Shown here: in pieces, positions 51,716-59,661 of the stretch
Layout of the letters: each line of letters opens with the position of its first letter
Numbering within the stretch: position 1 is the stretch's first letter
Assembly: GCA_963739975.1 (NCBI GenBank)
Contig: CAVUCK010000017.1
Coordinates: 1-64,000, forward strand
Length of the DNA stretch: 64,000 bases
DNA from: JALZMG01 sp963739975
GTDB lineage: Bacteria > Actinomycetota > Acidimicrobiia > Acidimicrobiales > Ilumatobacteraceae
Direction of reading: 5' to 3'
Program-made: the position numbers and the translations under genes
Notes under the pieces: model-generated
Databases searched by the model: none
Told to the model about the DNA's origin: nothing
What the model saw: the letters and a program-made list of their open reading frames with translations, nothing else

Positions 51716-53467
51716 TCAAACAACCAGCTGCGGACCGCGAACGAGGTGGCCGGGCTGGTCGCCGGTGGCCTCGCCGTCACGGAACGTCACGACGCCGCGC
51801 TTGATCGTCTGGACGTAGCCGCTGGCCGACTGCACGAGGCGCCGCCCGCCGGCGGGCAGGTCGCGAACGATGTGCGGGCGGTGGGCGGCGAGGCGGTCCA
51901 GGTCGATGAGGTTGACGTCGCCGAGGTGACCGGGCGCCAGTACTCCACGGTCGTGCCAGCCGACCTGGCGGGCGGTGCGCTGGGTGAGGTGGTGGACCAT
52001 CAGCTCGACGGGCAGCGAGCCCTGCGGGCGGCGGCTCCACAGCGCCAAGGCGGTGGTCGGGAAGCTCCCGTCGCAGATGGCCCCGCAGTGCGCCCCGGCG
52101 TCGCTGAGCCCGATCACCGAGTTCGGTGACAGCAGCATCTCGCGCACGTCGTCGAGGTTGCCGTTGGCGTAGTTGAACAACGTCATGTACAGCAGCTGGC
52201 GACCCTCGTGCTCGACCATCAGGTCGAGCGTCACCTCGACCGGATCGACGCCGCGCTGGGCGGCTCGGGCGGCGACGCTCTGCGCCGGATCGGGCTCGTA
52301 GTCGACGGGGTCGCTCATCGGGAACAGCCGATCGAACCCCGTGAAGATCGACGACGCCAGACCGTCGAACCCGGACGTCACCTGGCGGTGCTCCTCGATG
52401 ATGCGCTGCCGGCGCGACGGATCGGCCAGCGCCTCGACCTGGTCGGCCAGCGGGCGGCCGGCGATCTCGCGGAACGACGGGCAGATGGCCACCGGGTTGA
52501 CCGATGCCTGCAGGCCCTGCAGCACCCCGATCGGGCGCGGCGCCACCTGGGTGCGCATCGGCAGCCCGTCGGCGACGCCGGCGGCGACCCACGCCGCCAT
52601 CTCCCGCCAGCGGTCCGGCACCTGCTCGGGCTGCTGCACGGTCATCGACAGCGGCCGGCCCGTCTGCTCGACGACGGAGCGCATCAGCCGCATCTCCTCG
52701 GCGGCGAAGTCGGCGTCCTCGCTGAGGTAGGCGTCGGAGATCAGCTGCACGACGCCGCGGCTGCCCATCGCCCCGACCAGGGCGACCAGCTCGTCCTCGG
52801 TCGAGTATCGGGTGCCGAGCGGCGCGCCCTGGTTCGTGCGGTGGGCCATCGTGCGGCTGGTCGTGAATCCGAGCGCGCCGGCCTCGATGCCGTCACGGAC
52901 GACGGCCGCCATCGCCACCAGCTCGTCGGCCGTCGGTGACTCCTGCGGGTCGGCGCCGCGCTCGCCCATCACGTACGCCCGCAGCGGGGCGTGTGGGACC
53001 TGCGTGCCGACATCGAGGACGAGCGGTCGGCGGTCGAGGGCGTCGAGGTACTGCGGGAACGTCTCCCAGTCCCACGCCAACCCCTCGGCAAGGGCGGTTC
53101 CCGGGATGTCCTCGACGCCCTCGAGCATCCCGATCAGCCAGTCGTGCTGCTCGGCGGTCGGGCGGGCCGGCGCGAACCCAACGCCGCAGTTGCCCATCAC
53201 CAGTGACGTGACGCCGTGCACGCTGGACGGGGCGAGCACCGGATCCCAGGTGGCCTGCCCGTCGTAGTGGGTGTGGATGTCGACGAACCCGGGCGTGACC
53301 AGCAGGCCGGCGGCGTCGACGACCTCGGCGGCGGCGGCGTCCAGCCCGGCGCCGACCTCGGCGATGACCCCGTCGACGATGCGCACGTCGGCGACCGTGG
53401 CCGGGCTCCCCGTGCCGTCGGCGACCAGGCCGCTGCGGATGACGAGGTGGGCGGTGGACGACGGCAT
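51716..53467 (-). CDS. N-acyl-D-amino-acid deacylase-like amidohydrolase
   Basis: 583 residues. Amidohydrolase superfamily: the first metal site H-x-H is at 65/67 (GFVDIHTHYDGQATWDP), then SLVMGNCGVGFAPARP, TTSRTMAHRTNQGAPLGT, VIGLSDAGAHCGAICDGS with the late catalytic Asp, and the C-terminal GVLAPGHLGDVNLIDLDRL that closes the small beta-sandwich. This matches the D-aminoacylase/dihydroorotase-like branch; many members act on N-acyl or cyclic amides. No signal peptide. Two duplicated hairpins lie upstream of its start. Confidence 0.9.
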   Translation of the reverse strand: MPSSTAHLVIRSGLVADGTGSPATVADVRIVDGVIAEVGAGLDAAAAEVVDAAGLLVTPGFVDIHTHYDGQATWDPVLAPSSVHGVTSLVMGNCGVGFAPARPTAEQHDWLIGMLEGVEDIPGTALAEGLAWDWETFPQYLDALDRRPLVLDVGTQVPHAPLRAYVMGERGADPQESPTADELVAMAAVVRDGIEAGALGFTTSRTMAHRTNQGAPLGTRYSTEDELVALVGAMGSRGVVQLISDAYLSEDADFAAEEMRLMRSVVEQTGRPLSMTVQQPEQVPDRWREMAAWVAAGVADGLPMRTQVAPRPIGVLQGLQASVNPVAICPSFREIAGRPLADQVEALADPSRRQRIIEEHRQVTSGFDGLASSIFTGFDRLFPMSDPVDYEPDPAQSVAARAAQRGVDPVEVTLDLMVEHEGRQLLYMTLFNYANGNLDDVREMLLSPNSVIGLSDAGAHCGAICDGSFPTTALALWSRRPQGSLPVELMVHHLTQRTARQVGWHDRGVLAPGHLGDVNLIDLDRLAAHRPHIVRDLPAGGRRLVQSASGYVQTIKRGVVTFRDGEATGDQPGHLVRGPQLVV

Positions 53468-53517
53468 GGCGGCAGTCTCCCAGGTCGCACCGCACGATCA
53501 CCACGTGGCCGCCCCGT

Positions 53518-53623
53518 TCTGCGTGAGCGAACAGAGCGGATGTGGTCGAGTCGCTCACGCAGAGCGCCGCCCCGCCGTCTGCGTGAGCGAACAGAGCGGA
53601 TGTGGTGTTGTCGCTCACGCAGA
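53518..53623. repeat. tandem pair of 13-bp-stem hairpins, 60-bp period
   Basis: TCTGCGTGAGCGA (53518-53530) pairs with TCGCTCACGCAGA (53551-53563), and the whole is repeated at 53578-53590 and 53611-53623. Both stems are perfect, and the 20-nt loops share ACAGAGCGGATGTGGT. They lie in the divergent gap between the amidohydrolase and acyltransferase genes. Confidence 0.9.
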
Positions 53624-53671
53624 AGCCGGCGCGTTTCACGATCACCGGACCCGGAGTACCGTCGACGAGAA

Positions 53672-54658
53672 GTGAGCTCGACAGCGACGTCGGCGCGGCG
53701 CGGTGGGGAGCGGCTGTACCGCGTCGTCAACGCCATCGCCACGCCCCTCTACCGGGCCCTGTGGCGGGTCCGGGTCGACGGACGCCACCACGTCCCGGCC
53801 GCCGGCGGCGCCATCGTGGCCGCCAACCACGTGTCGTTCTTCGACTCGGTGGCGCTGCTGCAGTCGATCCCTCGCCGGGCCTACTTCATCGGCAAGGCCG
53901 AGTACATGCGCTCGTGGACGACGCGCCGCCTGTTCCCGGCCATGGGCCTGATCCCGATCGAGCGGGAACAGGCCCGCAAGGCGATGGCCACGCTCGAGGT
54001 GGCCGCCGACGTCCTGCGGCGCGGCGACGTCCTCGGCATCTACCCCGAGGGCACGCGCTCGCGCGACGGCCGCCTGCACCGCGGCCACACCGGCGTGGCC
54101 CAGCTGGCGCTGATGTCCGAGACCCCGATCGTGCCCGTCGGCATCGTCGGAACCGAGCTGGTGCAGCCCGTCGGGGCGCGTGTGCCGCGCCCGTTCCGGC
54201 GCGCCGCCGTGCGCTTCGGCGCCCCGCTCGACCCGTCCGCCTACGGAGGCTCGGCGCGGCGCCGTCGCCAGCTCTTGACCGACGACCTGATGGAGGCGAT
54301 CCGGCGACTCAGCGGCCAGGACGTCGGCGCCGACTTCGCCAGTCACGAGCCGCCGCTGGTGCGCGGCGGCAACGAGAGCGTGTACCAGGTCCACTCCGTC
54401 GGCGGGGTCGGTGCCTCCTGGGGTCAGGCGGCGCGGTTCGCCGTCGGATCGGTGTCGCAGCAGTTCGACGACGGGCGGGTGGCCCGGGTCAAGCGCATGG
54501 CCTGCCGCCTCGATCCCGACGGCGCCGTACGGTTCACCACCGAGCTCGAGGTGTCGGTCAAGTACCGCCCATTGCGTTCCCCGGCCACGCAGGCCGTTGC
54601 TGGACGCTCAGTCGCTGGCGCTCCTTCGCTCGCACCAGTGAAAGACTCCACGAGATGA
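53672..54658 (+). CDS. plsC: 1-acyl-sn-glycerol-3-phosphate acyltransferase family protein
   Basis: 328 residues from GTG 53672. PlsC motifs: block I NHVSFFD (His53, Asp58), block III PEGTRS (Glu126-Arg129), block IV-like ETPIVPVGIVGTE. It would acylate lysophosphatidate or a related lipid at the membrane surface. Residues past ~240 (YQVHSVGGVGASWGQAARFAVGSVSQQFDDGRVARVKRMACRL) form an extra domain not found in minimal PlsC. Its stop overlaps the dodecin start (ATGA), so the two are coupled. Confidence 0.88.
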   Translation: MSSTATSARRGGERLYRVVNAIATPLYRALWRVRVDGRHHVPAAGGAIVAANHVSFFDSVALLQSIPRRAYFIGKAEYMRSWTTRRLFPAMGLIPIEREQARKAMATLEVAADVLRRGDVLGIYPEGTRSRDGRLHRGHTGVAQLALMSETPIVPVGIVGTELVQPVGARVPRPFRRAAVRFGAPLDPSAYGGSARRRRQLLTDDLMEAIRRLSGQDVGADFASHEPPLVRGGNESVYQVHSVGGVGASWGQAARFAVGSVSQQFDDGRVARVKRMACRLDPDGAVRFTTELEVSVKYRPLRSPATQAVAGRSVAGAPSLAPVKDSTR

Positions 54659-54858
54659 CGGAGAGCACCTACCAGGTCATCGAGCTGATCGGCTCGAGCA
54701 GCGACTCGTGGGAGCTGGCCGCGCAGAACGCCGTTCGCCAAGCGGCCACCGCCTACCAGGACCTGCGGGTGGCCGAAGTCGTGGAGATGGACGTGCTGAT
54801 CGAGAACGGCAACGTCATCGCCTATCGCACCAAGCTCCGCCTCAGCTACAAGACCTGA
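54655..54858 (+). CDS. dodecin
   Basis: 67 residues, the usual size. MTESTYQVIELIGSSSDSWELAAQNAVRQAA, LRVAEVVEMDVLIENGNVIAYRTKLRLSYK: the beta-alpha-beta-beta pattern with TYxVIELxGSSxxSWExAxxNAV and VxExDVxIExGxVxxYR of dodecins. These assemble into dodecamers that store flavin (or CoA in some actinobacteria). Translationally coupled to plsC by an ATGA overlap. Confidence 0.95.
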   Translation: MTESTYQVIELIGSSSDSWELAAQNAVRQAATAYQDLRVAEVVEMDVLIENGNVIAYRTKLRLSYKT

Positions 54859-54884
54859 CCGCGCAGGCGGGTTACGCTGGGGCG

Positions 54885-55403
54885 ATGGTCGCTCTCGCGG
54901 CGTTGCAGGACGAGGCCGTCGCACGGATGGCGCGCTGCTGGCGGGAGCTGCGCCGCGGGCCGGCCACGATGATCGTGCGCGACCGGATCTTCGGCACCGG
55001 CGACGACGACCTCGAACCGGTCCAGGTGGACGTGCTCGAACTGCTGGTGCAGCACGACGGCTGGCGGATGAACGAACTGGCCTCGGCGCTCGGGGTCGAT
55101 CCGTCGACGGTGACGCGGACCCTCCAACGCATGGAGCACGCCGGTCTCGCCGTGCGCACGCCGCACGACCACGACGGGCGGGTGGTCACGGTGCACATCA
55201 CCGCCGCGGGGCGGCGCGGCCACGACATCGTGCTCGGCCGACGACGCGAGATCCTCGAGCAGCTCCTCGCCGGGTTCGACGACGACGACCGGCGCCAGCT
55301 CGTCGAGCTGGTGGAGCGGTTCATCGTCGACACCTACGAGTACGTGGGACTCGGCGCGCCGCGCGGGCCGGCCCACGGATCACCCGCCGCCGCTGCCGGA
55401 TAG
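54885..55403 (+). CDS. MarR-family transcriptional regulator
   Basis: 172 residues from ATG 54885. The winged helix reads LEPVQVDVLELLVQHDGWRMNELASALGVDPSTVTRTLQRMEHAGLAVRTPHDHDGRVVTVHITAAGRRG, with the Asp/Arg wing of MarR proteins. Dimerisation helices flank it. It lies 27 bp after dodecin and 11 bp before the sigma-factor gene, so probably in one operon. Ligand unknown. Confidence 0.92.
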   Translation: MVALAALQDEAVARMARCWRELRRGPATMIVRDRIFGTGDDDLEPVQVDVLELLVQHDGWRMNELASALGVDPSTVTRTLQRMEHAGLAVRTPHDHDGRVVTVHITAAGRRGHDIVLGRRREILEQLLAGFDDDDRRQLVELVERFIVDTYEYVGLGAPRGPAHGSPAAAAG

Positions 55404-55413
55404 CGTCCGCGGG

Positions 55414-56007
55414 GTGGCCGATCCCGCGACGTTCGCCGAACAGGCGATGCAGTTCGCGCCGCAGCTGTACTCCGCGGCGCTGCGGATGACGCGCAACCAG
55501 GCCGACGCCGAGGATCTCGTGCAGGACACGTACCTGCGGGCCTATCGAGGTTTCGGTGGGTTCACGGAGGGCACCAACCTGCGGGCCTGGCTGTTCCGGA
55601 TCCTGACCAACGCCTACATCAACACCTATCGCGCCCGTCAGCGACGACCGATCGAGTCCGACCTCGCCGACATCGAGGATCTGTACCTGTACCGCCGGCT
55701 CGGCACGCTGGACAGCCTGCTGGCCAACCGGTCGGCCGAGGACCAGCTGTTCGACCTGCTCACCGACGACGAGGTCAAGCAGGCGCTGGAAGACCTGCCG
55801 GAGATCTTTCGGCTGCCCGTCCTCCTTGCCGACGTCGAGGGGTTCTCGTACAAGGAGATCGCCGAGATGATGGAGATCCCGATCGGCACGGTGATGTCGC
55901 GGCTGCACCGGGGAAGAAAGGCGATGCAGAAGGCGTTGTTCGACTACGCCCACGCGCGTGGGCTCGCCGGCGCCGCCGTCGGCACCGAGGCAAACGACGA
56001 TGGCTGA
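55414..56007 (+). CDS. sigR: ECF sigma factor, SigR/SigH type
   Basis: 197 residues from GTG 55414. Region 2 is YSAALRMTRNQADAEDLVQDTYLRAYRGFGGFTEGTNLRAWLFRILTNAYINTYRARQRRP; region 4 is ALEDLPEIFRLPVLLADVEGFSYKEIAEMMEIPIGTVMSRLHRGRKAMQKAL. Both are very close to SigR/SigH, which control the disulfide-stress response of actinobacteria. It overlaps by 8 nt a ZAS-type anti-sigma gene, as in sigR-rsrA. Confidence 0.93.
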   Translation: MADPATFAEQAMQFAPQLYSAALRMTRNQADAEDLVQDTYLRAYRGFGGFTEGTNLRAWLFRILTNAYINTYRARQRRPIESDLADIEDLYLYRRLGTLDSLLANRSAEDQLFDLLTDDEVKQALEDLPEIFRLPVLLADVEGFSYKEIAEMMEIPIGTVMSRLHRGRKAMQKALFDYAHARGLAGAAVGTEANDDG

Positions 56008-56239
56008 CTGCAACGACACGCTCCGAGAGCTCGACACCTTCCTCGACGGCGAACTGACCCCCGGCGCCAAGTCCGCCATCCGGGCCCACCTCGACGGCTG
56101 CCCGGACTGCCTGCAGACCTTCGACTTCCAGGCCGAGCTGAAGCTGATGATCGCCGAGCGGTGCCGCCGGGACGCGCTGCCGCCGGGGCTGCTGGAGCGC
56201 ATCGAACGCTGCTTCGACACCCGAATCGACGACCGGTAA
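56000..56239 (+). CDS. rsrA: zinc-binding anti-sigma factor, RsrA-like
   Basis: 79 residues. The ZAS motif H-x3-C-x2-C is at His30, Cys34, Cys37 (HLDGCPDC), with Cys4 as the remaining likely zinc ligand and a later Cys in ERCF. RsrA releases SigR when these thiols are oxidised. The overlap with the sigma gene ensures paired production. Confidence 0.92.
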   Translation: MADCNDTLRELDTFLDGELTPGAKSAIRAHLDGCPDCLQTFDFQAELKLMIAERCRRDALPPGLLERIERCFDTRIDDR

Positions 56240-56249
56240 CCTCCGGCGC

Positions 56250-56396
56250 ATGCTCGCTGCGGAGATCTGGCACTGGTGGATCGGCATCGTGCTGTTCGCC
56301 GTCTCGGTGCTGGCCGTCGGGATGCTCATCGCCGGCTACCTGAAGAACGTCACGGCCACGCGCTATCCCAGCAAGCGCCAGCGCGACGACAGCTGA
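56250..56396 (+). CDS. single-helix membrane peptide (48 aa)
   Basis: ATG 56250 to TGA 56396. A Trp-rich start (AEIWHWWIGIVLFAVSVLAVGMLIAGYLK) forms one transmembrane helix, followed by a basic tail (NVTATRYPSKRQRDDS). Helix plus positive tail and the tight position between rsrA and tilS (10 bp on each side) argue for a real gene. Similar tiny proteins with YPSK-type tails occur in actinobacteria (recalled). Function unknown. Confidence 0.75.
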   Translation: MLAAEIWHWWIGIVLFAVSVLAVGMLIAGYLKNVTATRYPSKRQRDDS

Positions 56397-56406
56397 CCGA
56401 GCGAGC

Positions 56407-57309
56407 GTGCTCGACGAGCTGCTCGCCCGCTGCGCCTTCCCGCCGCCGCGCTCCCCCGTCGTCTGCGCGTTCTCGGGCGGGCCGGACTCCACCGCCCTCC
56501 TGGCGTTGGCCGTGCGGGCCGGGCTCGTCGTCGACGCCGTGCACGTCGACCACGGCCTGCGAGCGACGTCGGCCGCCGAAGCGGAACGGGCCGTCGCCAT
56601 CGCCGCCCGGCTCGAGGTCCCGGCCCGCATCGTGCGCGTCGAGGTCGAGCCGGGGCCGAACCTCCAGGCGCGCGCCCGGGATTCCCGCCGCGCCGCCTTG
56701 CCGGTCGGAGCGCTGACCGGTCACACGGCCGACGACCGGGCCGAGACCATGTTGATCAACCTGCTGCGCGGGGCGGGTCTCGACGGCTTGGCGGCCCTCG
56801 GACCGTCGCCGACCAGGCCGCTGCTGGCCCTGCGCCGCGCCGAGACACGAGCGCTGTGCGCCGAGCTCGGGCTGGACCCGATCGCCGATCCGTCGAACAC
56901 CGATCCACGGTTCGTTCGCAGCCGGGTCCGCCACGAGCTGGTGCCGCTGCTCGACGACATCGCCGGGCGCGACGTCGTGGCGCTGCTGGCGCGCACCGGT
57001 GACCTGGTCCGCGACGGTCTCGAACTGGTCGCTGACCTGGCGCCCGGCCTGGACCCCACGGACGCCAAGGCCCTGGTCGCGGCCCCTGCCGCCCACGCCC
57101 GCCGTGCCGTCCACCGCTGGCTGGCCGGCGACGGCTACCCGCCCGACGCGGCGTCGGTGGATCGCGTGCTGGCCGTCGCCAGCGGCTCGGCCCGAGCGTG
57201 CGAGCTCCCGGGCGGGCGGCGGGTCGAACGTCACCACCAGCGGCTGCGCATCGTCAAGGCCGCCGCAGTAGTGTCGGCCAGCGGTATGGGCACGTCGGGC
57301 ATCCGTTGA
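56407..57309 (+). CDS. tilS: tRNA(Ile)-lysidine synthase
   Basis: 300 residues from GTG 56407. The N-type PP-loop is SGGPDST (23-29). VDAVHVDHGLRATSAAEAERAVAIAARL and the RxxR-like NTDPRFVRSRVRHELVPLL are TilS hallmarks. It attaches lysine to C34 of tRNA-Ile(CAU) so that AUA is read as Ile, and is normally essential. The C-terminal domain is short. Its stop overlaps the next gene's ATG (TGATG). Confidence 0.93.
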   Translation: MLDELLARCAFPPPRSPVVCAFSGGPDSTALLALAVRAGLVVDAVHVDHGLRATSAAEAERAVAIAARLEVPARIVRVEVEPGPNLQARARDSRRAALPVGALTGHTADDRAETMLINLLRGAGLDGLAALGPSPTRPLLALRRAETRALCAELGLDPIADPSNTDPRFVRSRVRHELVPLLDDIAGRDVVALLARTGDLVRDGLELVADLAPGLDPTDAKALVAAPAAHARRAVHRWLAGDGYPPDAASVDRVLAVASGSARACELPGGRRVERHHQRLRIVKAAAVVSASGMGTSGIR

Positions 57310-57815
57310 TGGCGACCCGGCTGCGCGGCCGTTGGGCCCTCGGGATCACGCCGCGCAACTTCACCTGGATCCTCAGGGACAAGCTGGCGATCTGCGAGCG
57401 CCCGGGCGGTTACGGCGAGAACCACCGCCGAGTCCGCCGCCAGGAGGAGATCATCTGGATCCGGGAGAACGGGTTCGGGTGCGTCGTGTCGATCATCCCG
57501 GCGCCGCACAACCTGCACAACTACGACGAGCTCGGCGTGGCCTCCCGGCACCGCCCGTTCAACGGCGAGGACCTCGACGTCTGGCTGAAGGCCTTCTACC
57601 GCGAGCTGCACGAGCTGCTGCGGTCCGGCACCAAGGTGGTCGTCCACGGCGAGGAGGTCGGCGACCGGATCGTCGGCGTGATGGGCGGATACATCCGCTG
57701 GGCCGGTCTGGTCGACGACGACACGCAGGCCATCACGGTCACCGAGCGGTTGGCCGGTCGCCAGCTCGACCCGTTCGCCCGCAACGTCATCCTCACCGCC
57801 ACCCGCCTGCGCTGA
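57309..57815 (+). CDS. phosphatase-fold protein lacking the catalytic cysteine
   Basis: 168 residues, coupled to tilS by TGATG. The sequence follows the dual-specificity/tyrosine phosphatase layout: FTWILRDKLAICERPGGYGENHRRVRRQEEIIWIRENGFGCVVSIIPAPHNLHNYDELGVASRHRPF, a helix with WLKAFYRELHELLRSG, then the place of the P-loop. There HCxxGxxR is replaced by VVHGEEVGDRIVGVMGGYIRW, with Cys missing. So it is probably a pseudophosphatase or a binding protein. I recall related genes beside tilS in other Acidimicrobiia, not verified. Confidence 0.65.
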   Translation: MATRLRGRWALGITPRNFTWILRDKLAICERPGGYGENHRRVRRQEEIIWIRENGFGCVVSIIPAPHNLHNYDELGVASRHRPFNGEDLDVWLKAFYRELHELLRSGTKVVVHGEEVGDRIVGVMGGYIRWAGLVDDDTQAITVTERLAGRQLDPFARNVILTATRLR

Positions 57816-57843
57816 CGGAGGATTCGCGAGACGGACCCGTCTC

Positions 57844-58836
57844 GTGGGTACGTTTGAGTGGATGGCGGCTGGCCGGCGGGTGCTGGTGAGCGGAATGGGC
57901 GGTGATCTCGGGTCGCGCGTCGCCGTGCTGCTGGAGCACGAGCCGTGGGTCGGCGAGCTGGCCGGGCTCGACGTCGACCCGCCGCGACGGCGCCTCCACC
58001 GGGCGTCGTTCGAGCTCGTCCCCACGACCGACCACGAACGCACCGTCGACATCATCACCAAGTTCAACCCCCACGTCGTGGTGCACATCGCCGTCTGGGA
58101 GCCCTACAGCCGGGCCACGCCCGGAACCGCCCGACGCCTGACCGACGAGGCAGCCACGTCGATCCTCGGCGCCGCCGCCGAGTGCCGGGCCCTCGAATCG
58201 GTGATCGTCCGGAGCGGCACCGAGATCTACGGGCGAGCCCGTGGTGCGCCGACGCGCCCGGACGAGGACGCCGACCTCGACCCGACGTGCGACTACGGCC
58301 GGATGCTGCTCGGCATCGAGCGCACCGCGGCGGCGATCGGCGAGCGCATCGGCGTGGCCGTGTCCGCCATCCGGATGGGCACCGTGCTCGGACCGCACGT
58401 GCCGAGCCCGCTCGGCCGAGTGTTGCGGATGCCGGCCGTGCCGTTCAGCGTGCTGGCCGACCCGCCGTTCGCCGTCGTCGAGGACATCGAGGTCGCCCGG
58501 GCGTTCGTGGCCGCCGCCGAGCGACGGCTGGACGAGCCGGTCAACGTCGTCGCCAACGGCGCCATCACCGCCTTGCAGGCGGCTCGGCGGGGTCGCCGGA
58601 TCCCCATCCCCCTCGTCGGGCCGGATTGGGCGCTGGCCAAGGTGATCAGCGGGCTGCTCGGCGCACCGATCCCTGATCACGTCGTCGAAGCGCTGCACCG
58701 CGGCAGGTTGGCCGACAACTCACGCATGGAGGAGCTGCTCGGTTTCCGCCCGACGGCGACGACGAGCGATGTCGTCGGGCGACTGTACGAGTGGCCGACG
58801 GTCGTGCGCGTTCCAGCCCGCCAGGCGGTGGCGTGA
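57844..58836 (+). CDS. NAD-dependent epimerase/dehydratase (SDR)
   Basis: 330 residues from GTG 57844. Extended-SDR Rossmann loop VLVSGMGGDLGSRVA (GxxGxxG variant), then LAGLDVDPPRR, VVVHIAVWEP and SVIVRSGTEIYGRARG with the YxxxK site changed (CDYGRMLLGIE), so catalytic activity is uncertain. It is paired and overlapping (TGATG) with an acyltransferase-like gene, as for Rv0501/Rv0502 in mycobacteria. Confidence 0.85.
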   Translation: MGTFEWMAAGRRVLVSGMGGDLGSRVAVLLEHEPWVGELAGLDVDPPRRRLHRASFELVPTTDHERTVDIITKFNPHVVVHIAVWEPYSRATPGTARRLTDEAATSILGAAAECRALESVIVRSGTEIYGRARGAPTRPDEDADLDPTCDYGRMLLGIERTAAAIGERIGVAVSAIRMGTVLGPHVPSPLGRVLRMPAVPFSVLADPPFAVVEDIEVARAFVAAAERRLDEPVNVVANGAITALQAARRGRRIPIPLVGPDWALAKVISGLLGAPIPDHVVEALHRGRLADNSRMEELLGFRPTATTSDVVGRLYEWPTVVRVPARQAVA

Positions 58837-59582
58837 TGTCCGACACCACGTACGAGGCGCGGGTCATCACCCTCCCGGTGGACCGAGCGACGACGGCAGC
58901 CCGGGAGACGGCCGCGGCGGCCGCCGCCCGGCAGGTGGCCCCGGTCGGCACGTGGTCCGTCGACGACTGGGGCCGCGATCCGAAGCTCGTCGATGTCGCC
59001 GTACGGCTGGGGCGGCTGCGCTGGAACACCCTGGTGGGGGGCACCGAGCGGCTGCCGGCACGCGCCGGCGCGCTCGTCGTGGTCAACGCCCGGCGCTACG
59101 CCCTGTCGCCGATCTTCACAGCGATGGCGCTGACGTCGGCGACCGGTCGACCGGCCCGGTTCGTCGGCCGGCCCGACATCGCCCCGGTCGGCGCGTTCGT
59201 GCGCCGGTTGGGCGGCCTCCTCGACCGGCCCGACGAGGTCGCCGGCGCGTTGCGCGCCGGGGAGCTGGTCGTGATGGGCGCCAACCCGGAGCTGCACCCC
59301 CGCCGGGTCGGGCGCGTCGACCATCGGCTGATCGGCGCCGCGGTGGCGACGCGGACGTCGGTGTTCCCGGCCGTGACCGCCAGCTCGCCGTGGGGGCGCT
59401 CGGCACGCGTCGAGGTCGGCACCGTCGCCCGCCCCACGAAGCGTCGGCGCGGACCGCTGATCGAGCTGGAGCTGGCCGACCTCGTGGAGCGCCAGATCCA
59501 GCGGCTGCTCGACGAGCTGGGCGGCGCCCAGACGGGCACGCCGCTCGACTGGTTGCCGCTGAGCGGGATGGGCGGCAGCTGA
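58836..59582 (+). CDS. PlsC-fold acyltransferase-like protein without the HxxxxD motif
   Basis: 248 residues. The context and layout match lysophospholipid-acyltransferase-like proteins (Rv0502 type): GTERLPARAGALVVVNARRYALSPIFTAMAL sits where NHxSxxD is expected, but His and Asp are replaced (NARRYALS). Later PDIAPVGAFVRRLGGLLDRPDEVAGALRAGELVVMGANPEL replaces the PEGxR block. So it is probably catalytically dead or a divergent enzyme. Overlaps the epimerase stop by TGATG. Three G-rich tandem repeats begin 4 bp after its stop. Confidence 0.7.
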   Translation: MSDTTYEARVITLPVDRATTAARETAAAAAARQVAPVGTWSVDDWGRDPKLVDVAVRLGRLRWNTLVGGTERLPARAGALVVVNARRYALSPIFTAMALTSATGRPARFVGRPDIAPVGAFVRRLGGLLDRPDEVAGALRAGELVVMGANPELHPRRVGRVDHRLIGAAVATRTSVFPAVTASSPWGRSARVEVGTVARPTKRRRGPLIELELADLVERQIQRLLDELGGAQTGTPLDWLPLSGMGGS

Positions 59583-59586
59583 CGCC

Positions 59587-59661
59587 ATGGGTGGGAAGGG
59601 CGGGTAACGACATGGGTGGGAAGGGCGGGTAACGACATGGGTGGGAAGGGCGGGTAACGAC
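59587..59661 (+). repeat. three tandem 25-bp G-quadruplex units ending at a start codon
   Basis: Exact 25-bp units at 59587, 59612 and 59637. Each contains GGGTGGGAAGGGCGGG, a perfect four-tract G-quadruplex motif, framed as ATG ... TAA (Met-Gly-Gly-Lys-Gly-Gly). The last unit ends one base before the ATG of the alpha/beta hydrolase, so the repeats replace its ribosome-binding region. Confidence 0.95.
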
